Positions 47,700-60,307 of a stretch of DNA of 64,000 nt are shown here, piece after piece; position 1 is the stretch's first letter; each line of letters starts with the position of its first letter. The translations under genes were made by a program, and so were the position numbers. The notes below the pieces were generated by a model. That model made no database searches, was not told the DNA's origin, and saw only the letters and a list, made by a program, of their open reading frames with translations. This stretch comes from Malaya genurostris (taxonomy: Eukaryota > Arthropoda > Insecta > Diptera > Culicidae), in NCBI RefSeq assembly GCF_030247185.1, contig NC_080572.1:175736866-175800865 (forward strand), given 5' to 3'.

Positions 47700-48052
47700 T
47701 GTTTTCCCCGTTAGAAACTGATAAAAATGTGATTTCTGACCGCCTAAAATCTATGGGAAAAGTCCAAAAGTGTGTGAAATGGGTACCACATGAATTGAAT
47801 GAAAGACAGATGGCAAACCTAAAATAAACATTTGTGAAACTTTCATCAGTTTTGCATCGAATTGTTGCTGGCGATGAAAAATGGATGTATTTTAAAAATC
47901 CTAAACGGAAAAAATCATGGATTGATCCGGGACAACCATCAACATCATGTGCAAAACCAGATCGATTAGACAAGAAGACGATGCTGAAAGGTGGGATCAG
48001 AAAGGTGTGGCTTCTAAAACCTGACGAAACCGCTGAGGTCAGTGTGTTTTAG
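47700..48052 (+). pseudogene. Mariner transposase fragment
   Basis: Reads VSDRLKSMGKVQKCVKWVPH then ELNERQMANLK with a stop. The first catalytic motif follows in the next stretch: SSVLHRIVAGDEKWMYFKNP then KRKKSWIDPGQPSTS and KTMLKGGIRKVWLLKPDE. The element breaks off before the second Asp. Terminal repeats were not found. Confidence 0.75.
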
Positions 48053-48436
48053 GGCGTTTTAGAGGGCTATTTCACGTTTCAAATCTGATTTTCTCAGAAA
48101 CGATGACGAAAAGAAAAAAACCCAACTGACTATCTCTAAGAAAATGAGTTTAGAATATGCTGTGAAAATTTTAGAAATATAATTAGCAGTCGGGAAAGTC
48201 TTTTTTCTGAAGGGAGAATTGCGTAGCTGAAAACGCCGTCTCTCAACTTGTTCATTGAATATCTCGTCTTCGAAAGCATGGATCAAAAATCTATCCTGAC
48301 AATGTCTAGATAATTTAATTTCGAAGCGATTGGTGCATAAAACATATATGTTGTCGCGATAAAAATGAAGTGAATGTTATTTTTGTGAAGGTAAGTCGAT
48401 TTCTTTGCAAGCGCCCTTTTTTCTGCTCTTCGCCCT

Positions 48437-48572
48437 TATTCTGAGTAACGACGTATTGGTTTTTCGATCGATTTGGTTCGATCGAATCCTAGCTACCTTT
48501 GATTTTGCTAGAGTTATTAGGAATACACGAATGGAATACGATCAAAAAAACGATACGTCGTTATTCAGAATA
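48437..48572. repeat. Short inverted repeat (foldback)
   Basis: The left arm 'tattctgagtaacgacgtat' and the right arm 'atacgtcgttattcagaata' are near reverse complements enclosing about 70 bp. It resembles a miniature foldback element; related wording occurs at 31300-31375. Confidence 0.55.
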
Positions 48573-49236
48573 CGGGTGCTTGTTTCCTGGTAACGTAACG
48601 AAACATGAGAGAGAAATAAAATCGGCTCAGCAAGACTGCCAAACAAGTAATAGCTTTTTATTGGATTTTAGGTGATGTAGTCAAACTTGTAACCGAAAAT
48701 ATCAAAACTTTCTTGGCCACCCGGCCACATCGAGAGTCATTTTGCACATTTGCGAGTGAGCATGGAGGGAAATGTAATACACAGAGCGAGCCACGTGGTT
48801 ATACGCAACCTACTGACCTCAGCCCTTAATACTAATCGCTACTGACAACAAATGAACAATTTGAACCACTTATATAGACACCGATATTATTTACCATTTT
48901 ATACACCGCAACTCATCTTCAGTTATTTGTAGTACATATCAATTTCTAGCCCTTGTAATTTTAAACACAAGATTGATGAAGTTGTTTTCAAATGCCATTA
49001 TGAAATTAATGGTCTATGACCCATGAATTACTGATAGTAAACATAATGCTTAAAGCGGAATTTGTGTCCGTTATTATTCGATAGCCGAAAACAAGCACTA
49101 GTTCTTAAGTAAATGACAATGAATCAAATAATTAGCTCGAAAAAATTAACAGTACAAAAACTGTTGTTAACTGAGCGAAATTGAGTTCTGTTTTATTAGA
49201 TGACCGAAGATAGGCACTAACAAAAACCCCAGGCTG
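48573..49236. other. Non-coding DNA
   Basis: Nothing with coding or RNA character was recognised. Confidence 0.45.
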
Positions 49237-49901
49237 CACGGAAAGACCGAAATCAACATTTTGACGAAATAATTAGTTAATTTTAGTTAGATATTTTTCG
49301 AGACAGCCATTTTGTCATTTCTTAGCTAAGGCATACTCCATTTCCATTCAACTAATTTTTCAGTTGAATTAGAAAAATAAAATGTTGTTTTCAACCAACA
49401 TGAACGGTTGAATTGACTTTTGCCAACTGCAGCTATATATAGCGCACTGTCACCGAAAAAACGTTAACACTGTAACATCAAAACAATGTGCAAGCAGTTT
49501 CAACAAGCTTATAATTTTTAACTTTTTAATGGATTGTTTTGCTTTGACACCTTCTCACGAGTTTTTGGCTATTAAACTTGTTAATAAAAACCAATTTCCT
49601 TTTTGTTTTCTTCGTGATGTCTTTCAGCAGTGAAGGTGACAGATAGATTGAGTCAAATTTTCTGATTTTATTCGCAAAATTAGTTCCCAATGAGAATTTC
49701 GTGTTGGATTGGATTTTTGCTAGTTAGTGTTCAGGATATTCGCCAACTAAACACATTCTCTAAAAACAAGAATTTTTTTCAGCAAAGAAAATTCTGAGTT
49801 TCAACTAATTTAAGAGTTATTTTGGAAATTTTGTTGTTAAAATCAACTAATTCATAAACAGTAATACGAATTAGGCGCAGCGCTAATTCGGTCGTTCCGT
49901 G
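49237..49901 (+). mobile_element. TIR element (CACGGAA family), 665-bp copy
   Basis: Inverted termini CACGGAAAGACCGAAATCAA (49237) and CACGGAACGACCGAATTAGC (inverted at 49901). The interior parallels the element at 13794-16716 ('cagttgaattagaaaaataa', 'cactgtcaccgaaaaaacgt'). It is the shortest copy with both ends here and serves as the reference for the family. It has no transposase. Confidence 0.8.
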
Positions 49902-49941
49902 TGAAAGATTCGTATAATCTTACTAGTGATAAGGAATTCTT

Positions 49942-51350
49942 TCGAACAATAACAGGACAATGTCGTGGGGTGCTCATCCGGAAGATCTAATAAAATTGTA
50001 TCAGACAACGATACTTTCAGTGATGGAATATGGATGCGTTTGCTTTCGTTCCACTGCATCAAACTTGAGCGAATTCAGTATCGTTGTTTGCGAATTGCCT
50101 TAGACTGCATGCATTCGACACATACAATGAGTCTCGAAGTTCTGGCGGGAGTTCTATCCTTGAAAGATCGTTTGTGGGAGCTACTGGGTTTAGTATATAC
50201 AACAATAATGTTTCGGCTTCATTTAGGCTTCAAGAACCTGTATCTGTTTATATAGCAGAGTTAGCAGCAGTTCATTATAGTTTGAGTGTAATCGTCACAT
50301 TTTCTCCAAACCATTATTTTCCCTTCACAGATAGTCTGAGTGCAATTGAAGCCATTCGCTTGAACGCTGCTGGCTAAAATGAACCGTTTTTCTTGGACAA
50401 CATAAAACAGTACCTGAACGACATATTGAATAATAATTATCAAATCACAATAGTTTGGGTCCCGGCTCATTGATGCATTCCAGGCAATAAAAGAGCCGAT
50501 AGTTTAGCCAAACGTGGTGCTATTGAGGGTGAAATTTATGAGAAACCGATTGCTTTCAATGAATTCTATAGCGCGTCTCGCTAAAGAACACTTGCCAGCT
50601 GGCAAGCTTCTTGGGATAAAGATGATCTGGGTCGGTAGATGCACTCAATTATTCCTAACATATCGACAAAGGCATGGTTCAGGGGACTGGATGTGAGTAG
50701 GGACTTCATTCGTGTGATGTCCAGACTCATGTCCAATCACTACACGTTAGATCCACATCTCCTTCGGATTGGACTTTCCGAGACTAATCATTGTGCTTGT
50801 GGCGAAGGCTATCGCGATATTGATCATGTCGTTTGGACATGCGTGGAGTATCGTGATGTCAGATCTCAACTAATAAATTCTTTGCGTAGCCAAAGTAGAC
50901 CATCAAATGTCCCAGCTCGAGACATTCTTGCTTCTCGTGACCTTTTTTACATAAAACTTCTTTATCATTTCATAAAGACAATTGAAGTTTCAATTTAATA
51001 ATTGACCCTTTTGAGACTTAGTTCTGACTCCTACTGCGTCCATTAGTTCATTCAATAACAAAATTTTAATAAAAATGATGTGCTGAAACACATAGGTTAA
51101 CTCGAAATAGGTTATGAAATCAACAACAAAATGTATAAAAATTTCAGCTTATTTTATAATTCACAGCAGTTAATCGTTTGGTTCAAATAATATGATATTT
51201 AAAAATAAGAGGAATGTTTTATTCAACTCAAATCGTTGTGACAATATTAGTATTATATTAGGATTAGAATTCTATGTAAAAGTGATGCTACGGCGAAGAA
51301 AAACTTATGTAAATTGTCTTGAGAAATCAACGAATTTATGAACAAAAAAT
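49942..51350 (+). mobile_element. Second 5'-truncated I-like LINE
   Basis: Flanked by a perfect 10-bp duplication AGGAATTCTT (49932-49941 and 51351-51360) and ending in an A-rich tail. The content matches the 3' part of the LINE at 24575-27041, including the 3' UTR phrase 'aaaagtgatgctacggcgaa'. It begins in the RT thumb. Confidence 0.88.
49950..50998 (+). pseudogene. I-like LINE thumb/RNase H remnant
   Basis: RT thumb (HPEDLIKLYQTTILSVMEYG; KLERIQYRCLRIALDCMHST; SLEVLAGVLSLKDRLWE) runs straight into RNase H (GATGFSIYNNNVSASFRLQE; AELAAVHYSLSVIV; FTDSLSAIEAI). The YTDGS block with the first RNase H Asp is missing. Stops and frameshifts interrupt the RNase H end. The C-terminal HCACGEGYRDIDHVVWTC motif is intact. 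Frame ends at 50998. Confidence 0.82.
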
Positions 51351-51569
51351 AGGAATTCTTATACAAATCTATACCGCAATCGTGTTGAAAAATATGTAAT
51401 AAAGTGTCTATGAAATAAATAACTGACAAACAAGGAGAGTGTCGGTAAAATAAATAATTGACTAAAACGACCGAGTTGAAATTACACACATATCCATACT
51501 CCTCCCCGCTCCGCATAACGAAATGTTGCATATGGTAGGTGGTTCTATTTAACCTAACATCTAACTTAC

Positions 51570-51689
51570 CCGAAAACATAGACATTGTAAGCTCCGGTCG
51601 CAATCTAGCCATCTGTCTCGAAAGGTACATCTGCGATCGGCAATACGCGCCGCTTAGAATAGCATCCAAAGTTCCAGCTTTATCCAGTT
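51570..51689 (-). CDS. fry: Internal exon of a Furry-like gene
   Basis: A 120-nt exon with strong splice sites: acceptor with a long pyrimidine tract and TTTCAG (minus strand, just above 51689), donor GTAAGT (51569-51564). Phase 1 at the end leaves a first base G. It encodes LDKAGTLDAILSGAYCRSQM then YLSRQMARLRPELTMSMFS. The RPELTMSMFS stretch followed by a G-starting codon matches, from memory, the 'PELT(L/M)P(L/M)FSE' segment of Furry, a very large cortical scaffold protein that regulates NDR kinases and cell morphogenesis. No adjacent Furry exon was found in the window, so flanking introns are long. The family assignment rests on a short peptide. Confidence 0.62.
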
Positions 51690-52734
51690 CTGAAACAAAA
51701 AAAAACATTATTTGTAAGACTGATAGTATGAAAATAAAATATTTCATAACCATAGAACGACTCAACAGAGATAAATATTCCTTTTCGAATTGCGTTGCAG
51801 TAAAACTATGAGTGTTAAACATTGATAGCTATATAAAATTGGAATTACTGCCCGCTTCAGTGATAGCAAAATTCATTTTTACGGCTCACAGAATACGAAT
51901 ATTACATGAAAGCATGGCGACATACAGAACGAAACGATTTTATTTTTTTATAAATATTCGCCCGCTCCTAATGATAACATGATCCTTCATAACGCAGACG
52001 GTGGTTCTCCACGAGCATCAATTTATTCTGCTCTCGCTCGATATAATATGTCATTTTCACTGGCCAATAGAAATAAAAAAATGGTCTGCTTCAAGATTTA
52101 TGCCTATCCAATAAATCACGCTCAAATGATGTTGTCGTGTTTATTGTGGCTTCGGAAGCATTAGGAATGAAATGTGCCGAATACATAATATACCATAATT
52201 GTGGTACATCAGATCAGGTAGATCGCATCAGATACAATTTATTTCTGGTTTCTGGTCGAATGACGCACTATATTTTGAAACGAACACCTCATTTGGCTTG
52301 TCAAATGTAACAGTACGGTCAAAGGATAGACGCAGTAGTCAATTATATTAGGTCCCGAAAAACCCACTTGAGCCGAACGTTTATAAGTACGGAATATACA
52401 CATTTTTCCTAAACAAACTAACAGTTTCAAGCATTCTACAAAAAATTTCAGAACTAACACCAGAACTCGACGTTTCATGCAGTCTCAAAGTCGATATGCA
52501 TTATGAATTTCTAAAACAAAAACTCAGAAAAAAATCGGTTGAGGAAATTTCAAAATTTGTCGAGTTCCCAAAGACGATATTTATCAGGTTTTTTGGATAA
52601 CACCAAATCTCGTCGTTTTATGTATTTCAATTTTCAGTCCCAACAATCGATTTTCTTTTTTTTTTGATATAATACCAGATATCGACGTTCCTTGCATTAA
52701 AAAAAAATGTCATGTCTGAGCAATGAGCAACGTC
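51690..52734. other. Probable intron of the Furry-like gene
   Basis: Non-coding, AT-rich. The start (on the minus strand) is the acceptor tract of the exon; no further exon or transposon was recognised. Confidence 0.45.
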
Positions 52735-52904
<170 letters not shown>

Positions 52905-52919
52905 AAATATTCTTACTCG

Positions 52920-54180
52920 GTTTTCTCGGAATGTGTGTGCTGAACCGATTTTGACAAATTAGGATACAAATGAAAGGTCTCGTGGTCCAATGAAAAGTCT
53001 CGTGATTCCCATACATTCCTGAATTTCATCCGGATCCGACTTCCTGTAAAGTGTGTTAAATATTATACACCGTCACTTAAAGCGGCGAATCAAAAAATGA
53101 AAAATAAAATCTAAACTGGACTCAAAACTTTACCAATCGGTAGCTATTATCAGTAAGCAACTAAGCCGATTCCGGAAGCACCGGAAATAGTGAATATCAC
53201 TCACTTTTCTCAGAGATAGTTTGACCAATATCCACAATCTCAGGTTCAACTGAAAGGTTTCGTGGTTCCATATGGAACTCCTGAACTTCATACGGATCCG
53301 ACTTTCGGTTCCGGAGTGACTTAAAGCGGTAAAACCAATACCATAAAAAAATTTATAAACTGGACTCAAACCAACACAAATCGATAACCATTATTAGTGA
53401 GTTATCTCACTCACTCTCAGCGATGGTTTGACCGATTTCCACAAACTTAGGTTCAAATGAAAGGTCTCATTGTTCCATACAGAATTCCTCAATCGTCCGG
53501 ATATGACTTCGAAATTATAGAGTGAAGTGTGTTAAAAATGTTCTATTGTCACTTAAGGCGGCGAAACAAAAACCGTAAAAAAATGTTTTAAACTGGCCCT
53601 AAAACTACACCAACCGGTAGTTATTATCAGTAAGCAGCCAAACAACTCGAATCCGGCTATCCTGGTTTCCGGGTTTCGGTTAACGACGGGAGATAATAGT
53701 CATATACCCAAAAATAGATATTACTTACATTTTCCGAGATTGCAGAACCGATATTCCCAAACTTAAAGTCCTACCTAAAATTACTGCATATTTTCGAATT
53801 CAATGAAAAATTTACACCGTCGTTTGGAGTACGATGTCAAAAGCATACAAAATCTTCAAAATTTGAATAAAAACTAGTAGAGTTTGTACGTCATGTTAGT
53901 TGATGGTCATACGAACCGCCATCGATTCTACCAATTCTCGGGTTCCGGGGCCGGAAGTACCTACAATAGCGCAACTTATTTCTTTTTCTCGTGTTTTATT
54001 CTGAAGGTTATACTAGTCAATGTACAAACAATCCCTTGGTTTCGTTCAAGAATCGAAAAGAAATATGTTGAATAGAATACCACAGTATTATATAAGAGCA
54101 TATGATTGAAATGGGAATGGCATCATTACACCTCTAGGTGGGTTAACACAGGTTATTTTAGATAACACCAGATAGATTAA
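52920..54180 (+). repeat. Satellite-like array, same family as 16717-17740
   Basis: Units start with 'gtgttaaatattatacaccg' (53050), a degraded version near 53320 and 'gtgttaaaaatgttctattg' (53530), each with 'aaagcggcgaa' and 'tattatcagta'. The end (53870-54150) parallels 17530-17730 ('actagtagagtttgtacgtc'). Confidence 0.75.
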
Positions 54181-54236
54181 ACATCGTAGATTTCCCGTGT
54201 TTGATCGACTCCAAAGTTAATCAATACTATCCGTAA

Positions 54237-54470
54237 AACCCTTCTTAATCCACCTAGTGGTGTGATAATGCCTTCCTCTTCTTTCATAACAGTCTCATGA
54301 AAATGTATTTCATTCCTTCATTAAATAATTTTGACACCAATTGATTCAGATTGTTTCAAGTATTTCACAAAAGCATGCTTCAGTGTTTATGTCACACAGT
54401 CAGCATAATTTTTCCAAACTAGTGCTTGACATTTGCGTTGCCTATTTGTATGAGAACAGTGATGCTAATC
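54237..54470 (+). repeat. Dispersed repeat unit, duplicated at 55098
   Basis: Begins 'cttcttaatccacctagtgg'. It is nearly identical to 55098-55340 through 'cattcaattgattcagattg'-type wording and 'ttgacatttgcgttgcctat'. Confidence 0.7.
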
Positions 54471-54483
54471 TAGAAAACCTGTT

Positions 54484-55095
<612 letters not shown>

Positions 55096-55097
55096 AA

Positions 55098-55490
55098 ACC
55101 CCATCTTAATCCACCTAGTGGTGTGATAATGCCTTTCTCTTCTTTCATAATAGTCTCATGAAAATATATTTCATGCTTTTATTAAATAATTTCGGACACT
55201 AATTTTGACACCAATTGATTCAGATTGTTTCAAGTAGTTCACAAAAGCATGCTTAAGTGTTTATGTCACACAGTCAGCATCATTTTTCCAAACTAGTGCT
55301 TGACATTTGCGTTGCCTGTTTGTATGAGAACAGTGACAGTAGCTTTCAAACGAGCCCAAGTTTGTTAAAATCGGTTCAGTCATCTCTGAGAAAATTGAGC
55401 GCGTTCAAATATCTTCTAAAAGTGTACACACACATGGTTTTTTTCAGCAATTCTAATACCTTTCTATAGAGAAAGGCAAAAATTAACAAT
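55098..55490 (+). repeat. Dispersed repeat unit, second copy
   Basis: Duplicate of 54237-54470, followed by 'aaatcggttcagtcatctct' and a 'ctttctatagagaaaggcaa' end. Confidence 0.7.
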
Positions 55491-55806
55491 TGATTCTACA
55501 GCAGAAACAATTGATACACAATCAGATCTATGGGATTCAATACAGGTTATTTCAGTTTGATAGACCAAATTTAAATTTTAAACGATACAATATACTGTTT
55601 TTATGATTTATAATTGACTTTATTTTTTCATAGAATTCTGAACAATACACAAACTATAAACTGTTTTCCAAGAAAATATCTATGAAAAATTTTAAAAGTC
55701 GATTTTTACGATTCTTACTTAAAAAAAGTTGTTCACAATCCATTGAACAGTTTAAAACTTAATAATTAAATGTATTCCTGTATTCAACGCAAAGCTTTCG
55801 ATGCTC

Positions 55807-56618
55807 GAAAAAAATAAACCATTGATTTTACAGAAGAAACAATTGATCTACAATCAGATCTGCTGGATTCAATACAGTTTATTGAACTTTGATAGCACAA
55901 TTTTCATTTTCAACGATTCAATATATTGTTTTTAGGATTTACAATTAAATGTATTGTATATGTGGTATTCCGAATAAAAAATATTGTAGAAAAACAATAC
56001 GATTTGTTGTTACAAAACCGTCCCCAATTTGGCTTTGACCATTGAAAAATATTTTAATGTATTGTAATACACCATTCAATTAATTGTGAACAAGCTTTTT
56101 ACAATTGAATGTTTAGGTTGTTAAGTATCGTAACAATTCAAATCATAAAATTTGCTCATACATGTTTTCTTGGAAAACAATCAAATGTACAGTTTGCATA
56201 TTGTTTGAAACAATACACCCGAATAAAAAATATTGTAAAAAGAACAATACGATTTGCTGTTACAAAACCTGCCACAACTATACTTTGACCGTTGAAAAAT
56301 ATTTTAATGTATTGTTATACACTATTCAATTAATTGTGAAAATGCTTTTTACAATAGAATGTATAGGTTGTTAAGTATCGTAACAATTCAAATCATAAAG
56401 TTTTCTCATACATGTTTTCTTGGAAAACAATAAAATGTACAGTTTGCATATTGTTTGAACCAGCACGTGTACAATAAATTCAATTGTAGAAACAATATAT
56501 TGAATCGTTGGAAATGAAAAAAATCTTGTCAAAATACAATAAAATGTATTGTAACCCATATATCTAATTGTGAATCAATTGTTTATGCTGTACAATCAAT
56601 GGTTTATTTTTTTACGGG
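55807..56618. mobile_element. Long-TIR element with ATTGT-rich tandem core
   Basis: The left terminus 'aaaaaaataaaccattgatt' and the inverted right terminus (to 56618) match over roughly 75 bp. The core has two tandem units of about 240 bp (from about 55975 and 56220), each with 'acaatacgatttg' and 'tgtattgt' words. A partial extra copy of the left terminus lies at 55484-55560. No protein is encoded. Confidence 0.65.
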
Positions 56619-58389
56619 TGGCTTTGTAATAATAGATCCTTTTGTTTTCCAATAATAGTTTTTATTCGGGTAGTCCATATGGTTAGGGATAAAATGGACC
56701 ATTTATTGTAGAACTTCCAAGCGCTTGACAAACGAAATATGATGGATGGTGTCTTTAACAGAGAAGGGTTGCGTAGATAACCCAAATATCAGCAAAGGCA
56801 TTTCGATTGATCAGTTACAAAGTCGAGTACAGCAATTGGCTATATGACTCATTTTCCAACTCGCACAGGAAATGGCTGGTATATTGACGCTATGTTCTGA
56901 GTTCTCACAAAAAAATGAAGTTAGTCTCATAATACTGCGATGTGGAGCTTCAAGGAGATTTGCTCTTGCATATATGTTCTCATACAGGGAGAAAAATATT
57001 TGCTTTTGAAATGTTTTCATATTGTCAGATACTTGAGAAAGACCATTATTATCATAACACAAAGAGAGCAAAACAAATCAAACGTTTTCAACTGACGCTC
57101 TTTATTAATATCGGATGATGAACCGTTTTGTTTCGCTGCCTAAGTTGTGTGCCGGTTACTTGCATTGCAAATCTTTTCGACACTGTTTACGGTCTGTCGT
57201 GCTGAGAATGTAACAAAAAATTTATCGCATATAAGGCATTCTATGGATGATACAATTGTGCTTATCACGCGTGTACGAGGCATCCATATGCCGAGCACGC
57301 CACCCAGAGTGCCTTTATTATAGGTCGTGAAAGTAAGTTTAGGTGTTACAGCAATCAGTATATCGGTAACTTCCAGTAGAACGCACAAACATCACAATTA
57401 TCCGGTCGTTTGTTTTATTTAGTCAAAGAAGAATCGCATCTGATGGTTCCTCGCGAGCGAACTGTTATTAGGTCCATTAGAGCTCAAATAAGAACAAACT
57501 ATGTTCGTATACAGCGTGATTGAAGCCAGAAAAAAAATTTGGGTTCGTATTGCGTCGGCCGTCAAAAATAGGATTGGAATCATACGTATGAGTAACATAA
57601 AATTGAAAGTTTTAGATAAAATTCTGTTAGTGATACACACAAACCGATTCTCAAAAAAATATTGTTCTTTACAAATGAAAGTGTTCTTTAACCTGTAGGC
57701 TTCTTCGAGGGAAAAATTTTAACGTAAACATAATTTTCCAACACACTAAACCATACTTTAATAGTTTGAAGTGTATGGGACTAACTAAAGATTCGACAGT
57801 TGAACGGTGCATGAGAGATGCGTATTGTTTTGTCTGAGTGGGCTGATTCTTTAAGTAACAACAAACTTTCAGCCAACGTACAGTGATGCCAAAGTGGCAG
57901 AAATTTATTTTTTTTCTGCACTGTATTAATTTTTTTGAATTCTCAGATAAGTGAAGGATTACAGTTTAAAGTATAAAAAAATTTTAATAAGAAATAATCT
58001 CTCCATATCCTCTCAAAGATAGGGTATTGTAAACTTTCTTTTCATCCTTCCATACGAAATATATATGGCGCAATGATGATGTTTTGCAATTAGAGTTCTA
58101 TATAGGTAGGAAAGGGCTGCCACTGTTCAATAATATTTGATTTTATAGCATTTTTTCTCTACTTTTCAGAAATCACTATGCAACCTGGTTACTTTCAATT
58201 GTTTGCAGGGTTGACAATAAAAATCACAAAGACAAGGGCTATACTTTTGTAAATGAAGTCGGTGCGAGTAAAATTTAGATAAACGGCTATATGATAAATA
58301 AAATCAGAATATTTATAACATACATAACATAAAACACCTATATAAATGTCGTTATATAAATCTATTTATAATATATCAAGCGTTGGAAT
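56619..58389. other. Non-coding DNA, several weak minus-strand frames
   Basis: Minus-strand open frames at 56811-57071, 57140-57388 and 57419-57640 have no family resemblance and no consistent splice structure that I can defend. The rest is AT-rich. Confidence 0.4.
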
Positions 58390-58891
58390 AAATTATTAAA
58401 GCATGATTTTTAGTGAGAGTATCATTGCAGAACCTTTTTTCAAAGTATAGTCTATCGTTATATACCACTTTCTGTCATCTTTCTGGTAAGACTCGGATAC
58501 CACGTTCGATAAATTCCTTTTCCTCAGATTCGACAAATGAATCGATTCGATTTTTTGTGGTGTCGTAGTTTTTGAAACTGACCTGACAAGATATGCGCCA
58601 TGGATGGGAGGAAATGGCAACCGCATGGAACAATGTCTGATAAAAAATAGCGGTTGGGGAAGAACTTTTCATTGTAGCGATTTCAAAAAAAGCTTTTACA
58701 GCTTTCGAAACATGGGGTCTTGCATTGTCATGAAGCAAAAATACTACGCCATGAAGATCTTCATATTGCGTCCGCTTTTCATGCAATGCTCTGTCCAAAC
58801 GCAGCAAATATAATATGTATATAGAACCAGTGATGGTGTCACCTAATTTGAGTAGCTTATAATAAATAGTACCCAGTCGATCCCACCACAT
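58390..58891 (-). pseudogene. Mariner transposase, C-terminal half
   Basis: Minus strand: WWDRLGTIYYKLLKLGDTIT, then LDRALHEKRTQYEDLHGVVF and LLHDNARPHVSKAVKAFFE with the second catalytic Asp. A frameshift crosses the 'APSDYHLF' area. The C-terminus reads SFVESEEKEFIERGIRVLPE then RWKKVVI. The N-terminal half is missing. Confidence 0.8.
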
Positions 58892-58959
58892 GCAGTTTTT
58901 CTGTTGTACGGAACTTTCTAGTAGTCCATATAAAAAATTCCTAAATTTGAACCGCGAAA

Positions 58960-59108
58960 ACCACTTTCATTACAACATTCCAGTATATATGGAATATAGT
59001 GCTATAGAAGTGCGTGTGCATGATCTTCCCTCAAGCGTCACCGATTCATATATTCGCAAAACTATGTCTCAATACGGAGAGATTCTCTCTATCGAAAAAG
59101 AAAAGTGA
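58960..59108 (+). pseudogene. Fragment of the ORF1-only element's gag-like gene
   Basis: Reads FHYNIPVYMEYSAIEVRVHD then LPSSVTDSYIRKTMSQYGEI, collinear with 6180-6325. It breaks off at the point corresponding to KEKWKNFF. Confidence 0.8.
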
Positions 59109-59110
59109 TG

Positions 59111-60294
59111 TCATGAATCGCCTAATAGATTAACGGGAAGGCAAAACACAGACATTGAAAAACAATAACTACTTGAAATATTTACTTGATTTTCAGAATT
59201 ATTCATTTAATAATTATTCATTGCTGGTGTCTTCAATCCACCGACTGACAGAGAATTGATGATAATGAATGGAGTAAGAACGGCAATACCTTTCATTTGG
59301 CAAATATCTACGTTACATTTTGTATACAATGTATCAGAATGTATTCTAAAATATTTGTATTTGCTGTTGTAGCTAGAATAACATTCTAAGGTTGTTCGCC
59401 ACGCTGTTTTATTACGTATGGGTTGATCTATTTTAGATCTCCGACTAAACCATGTCAATCACAACACTGAGATCTAGTTCTATTTTTCGAGCACAAATTT
59501 GAAACAGATTTGAAACTGCTCGACGAATTTGTTTTAAATTAATCAAAATTTGAAACACGAATGGAACACTGTTTTAAATTTCTTACGTGAGTGTGGATAG
59601 CGAGATCTGACAGGCGAAACGTCAAAGGGTCGAATGAAATATCAGAAATTGTCAAAATAAGCACGAAATGTTTTGCACTGAATAATACAGTATTATTTGA
59701 AAGCACTGTAGCTCACTATCATCGAGAAATTTTCTCTAGAAGTTCGAGACAAAACTTTATATCGTTTTCGAAATCATTTATTTTGTTTGTTTCTGATTTG
59801 AAACATCACAGTGAGTTAACATAACACCAATACATTAACAGACAAATGTAGAGCAGATTTTAAATCTTCGCGCATTATCAAGCATTTTTGACAGTTTTAA
59901 AATATACGACAACCTGTCATTTTGGAACCGATATCCATCACAGCGTTGCGAATAGCCTAAGAACAAGCGTAAACCGAAAAATAAATCCATTTGTTCCATA
60001 GATATAAAAACACAGACTATATTGTTCTACCTAAATATTTTAAACAAGACGGGGCTTTAAACGAATTAAAAAATGAAAAATCATTCCGCGGTTTATAACA
60101 AAAAATGTGCAAGATTTCGATATGAATTTTGGTTTTTATTCACACATTTTTTCGCGCAGTTCGATTAAGTAAATTTTCAATCACTAAATCAAACTTGAAG
60201 CAATCAACACAAAACTACTTAGAGAATAGGTTATTTTTAGTCGTTCTTCAAAAATGCTATATTTTATTTGAAAATTAAAATGATAAGATTAAAT
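59111..60294. other. Non-coding DNA
   Basis: No gene, transposon boundary or RNA gene recognised. Confidence 0.45.
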
Positions 60295-60307
60295 GAATTG
60301 AATTAAT

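Noticed and set aside
56811..57640. Three consecutive minus-strand open frames as a spliced gene
   Set aside because: No domain, no convincing donor/acceptor set and no match to Furry or any family I know.
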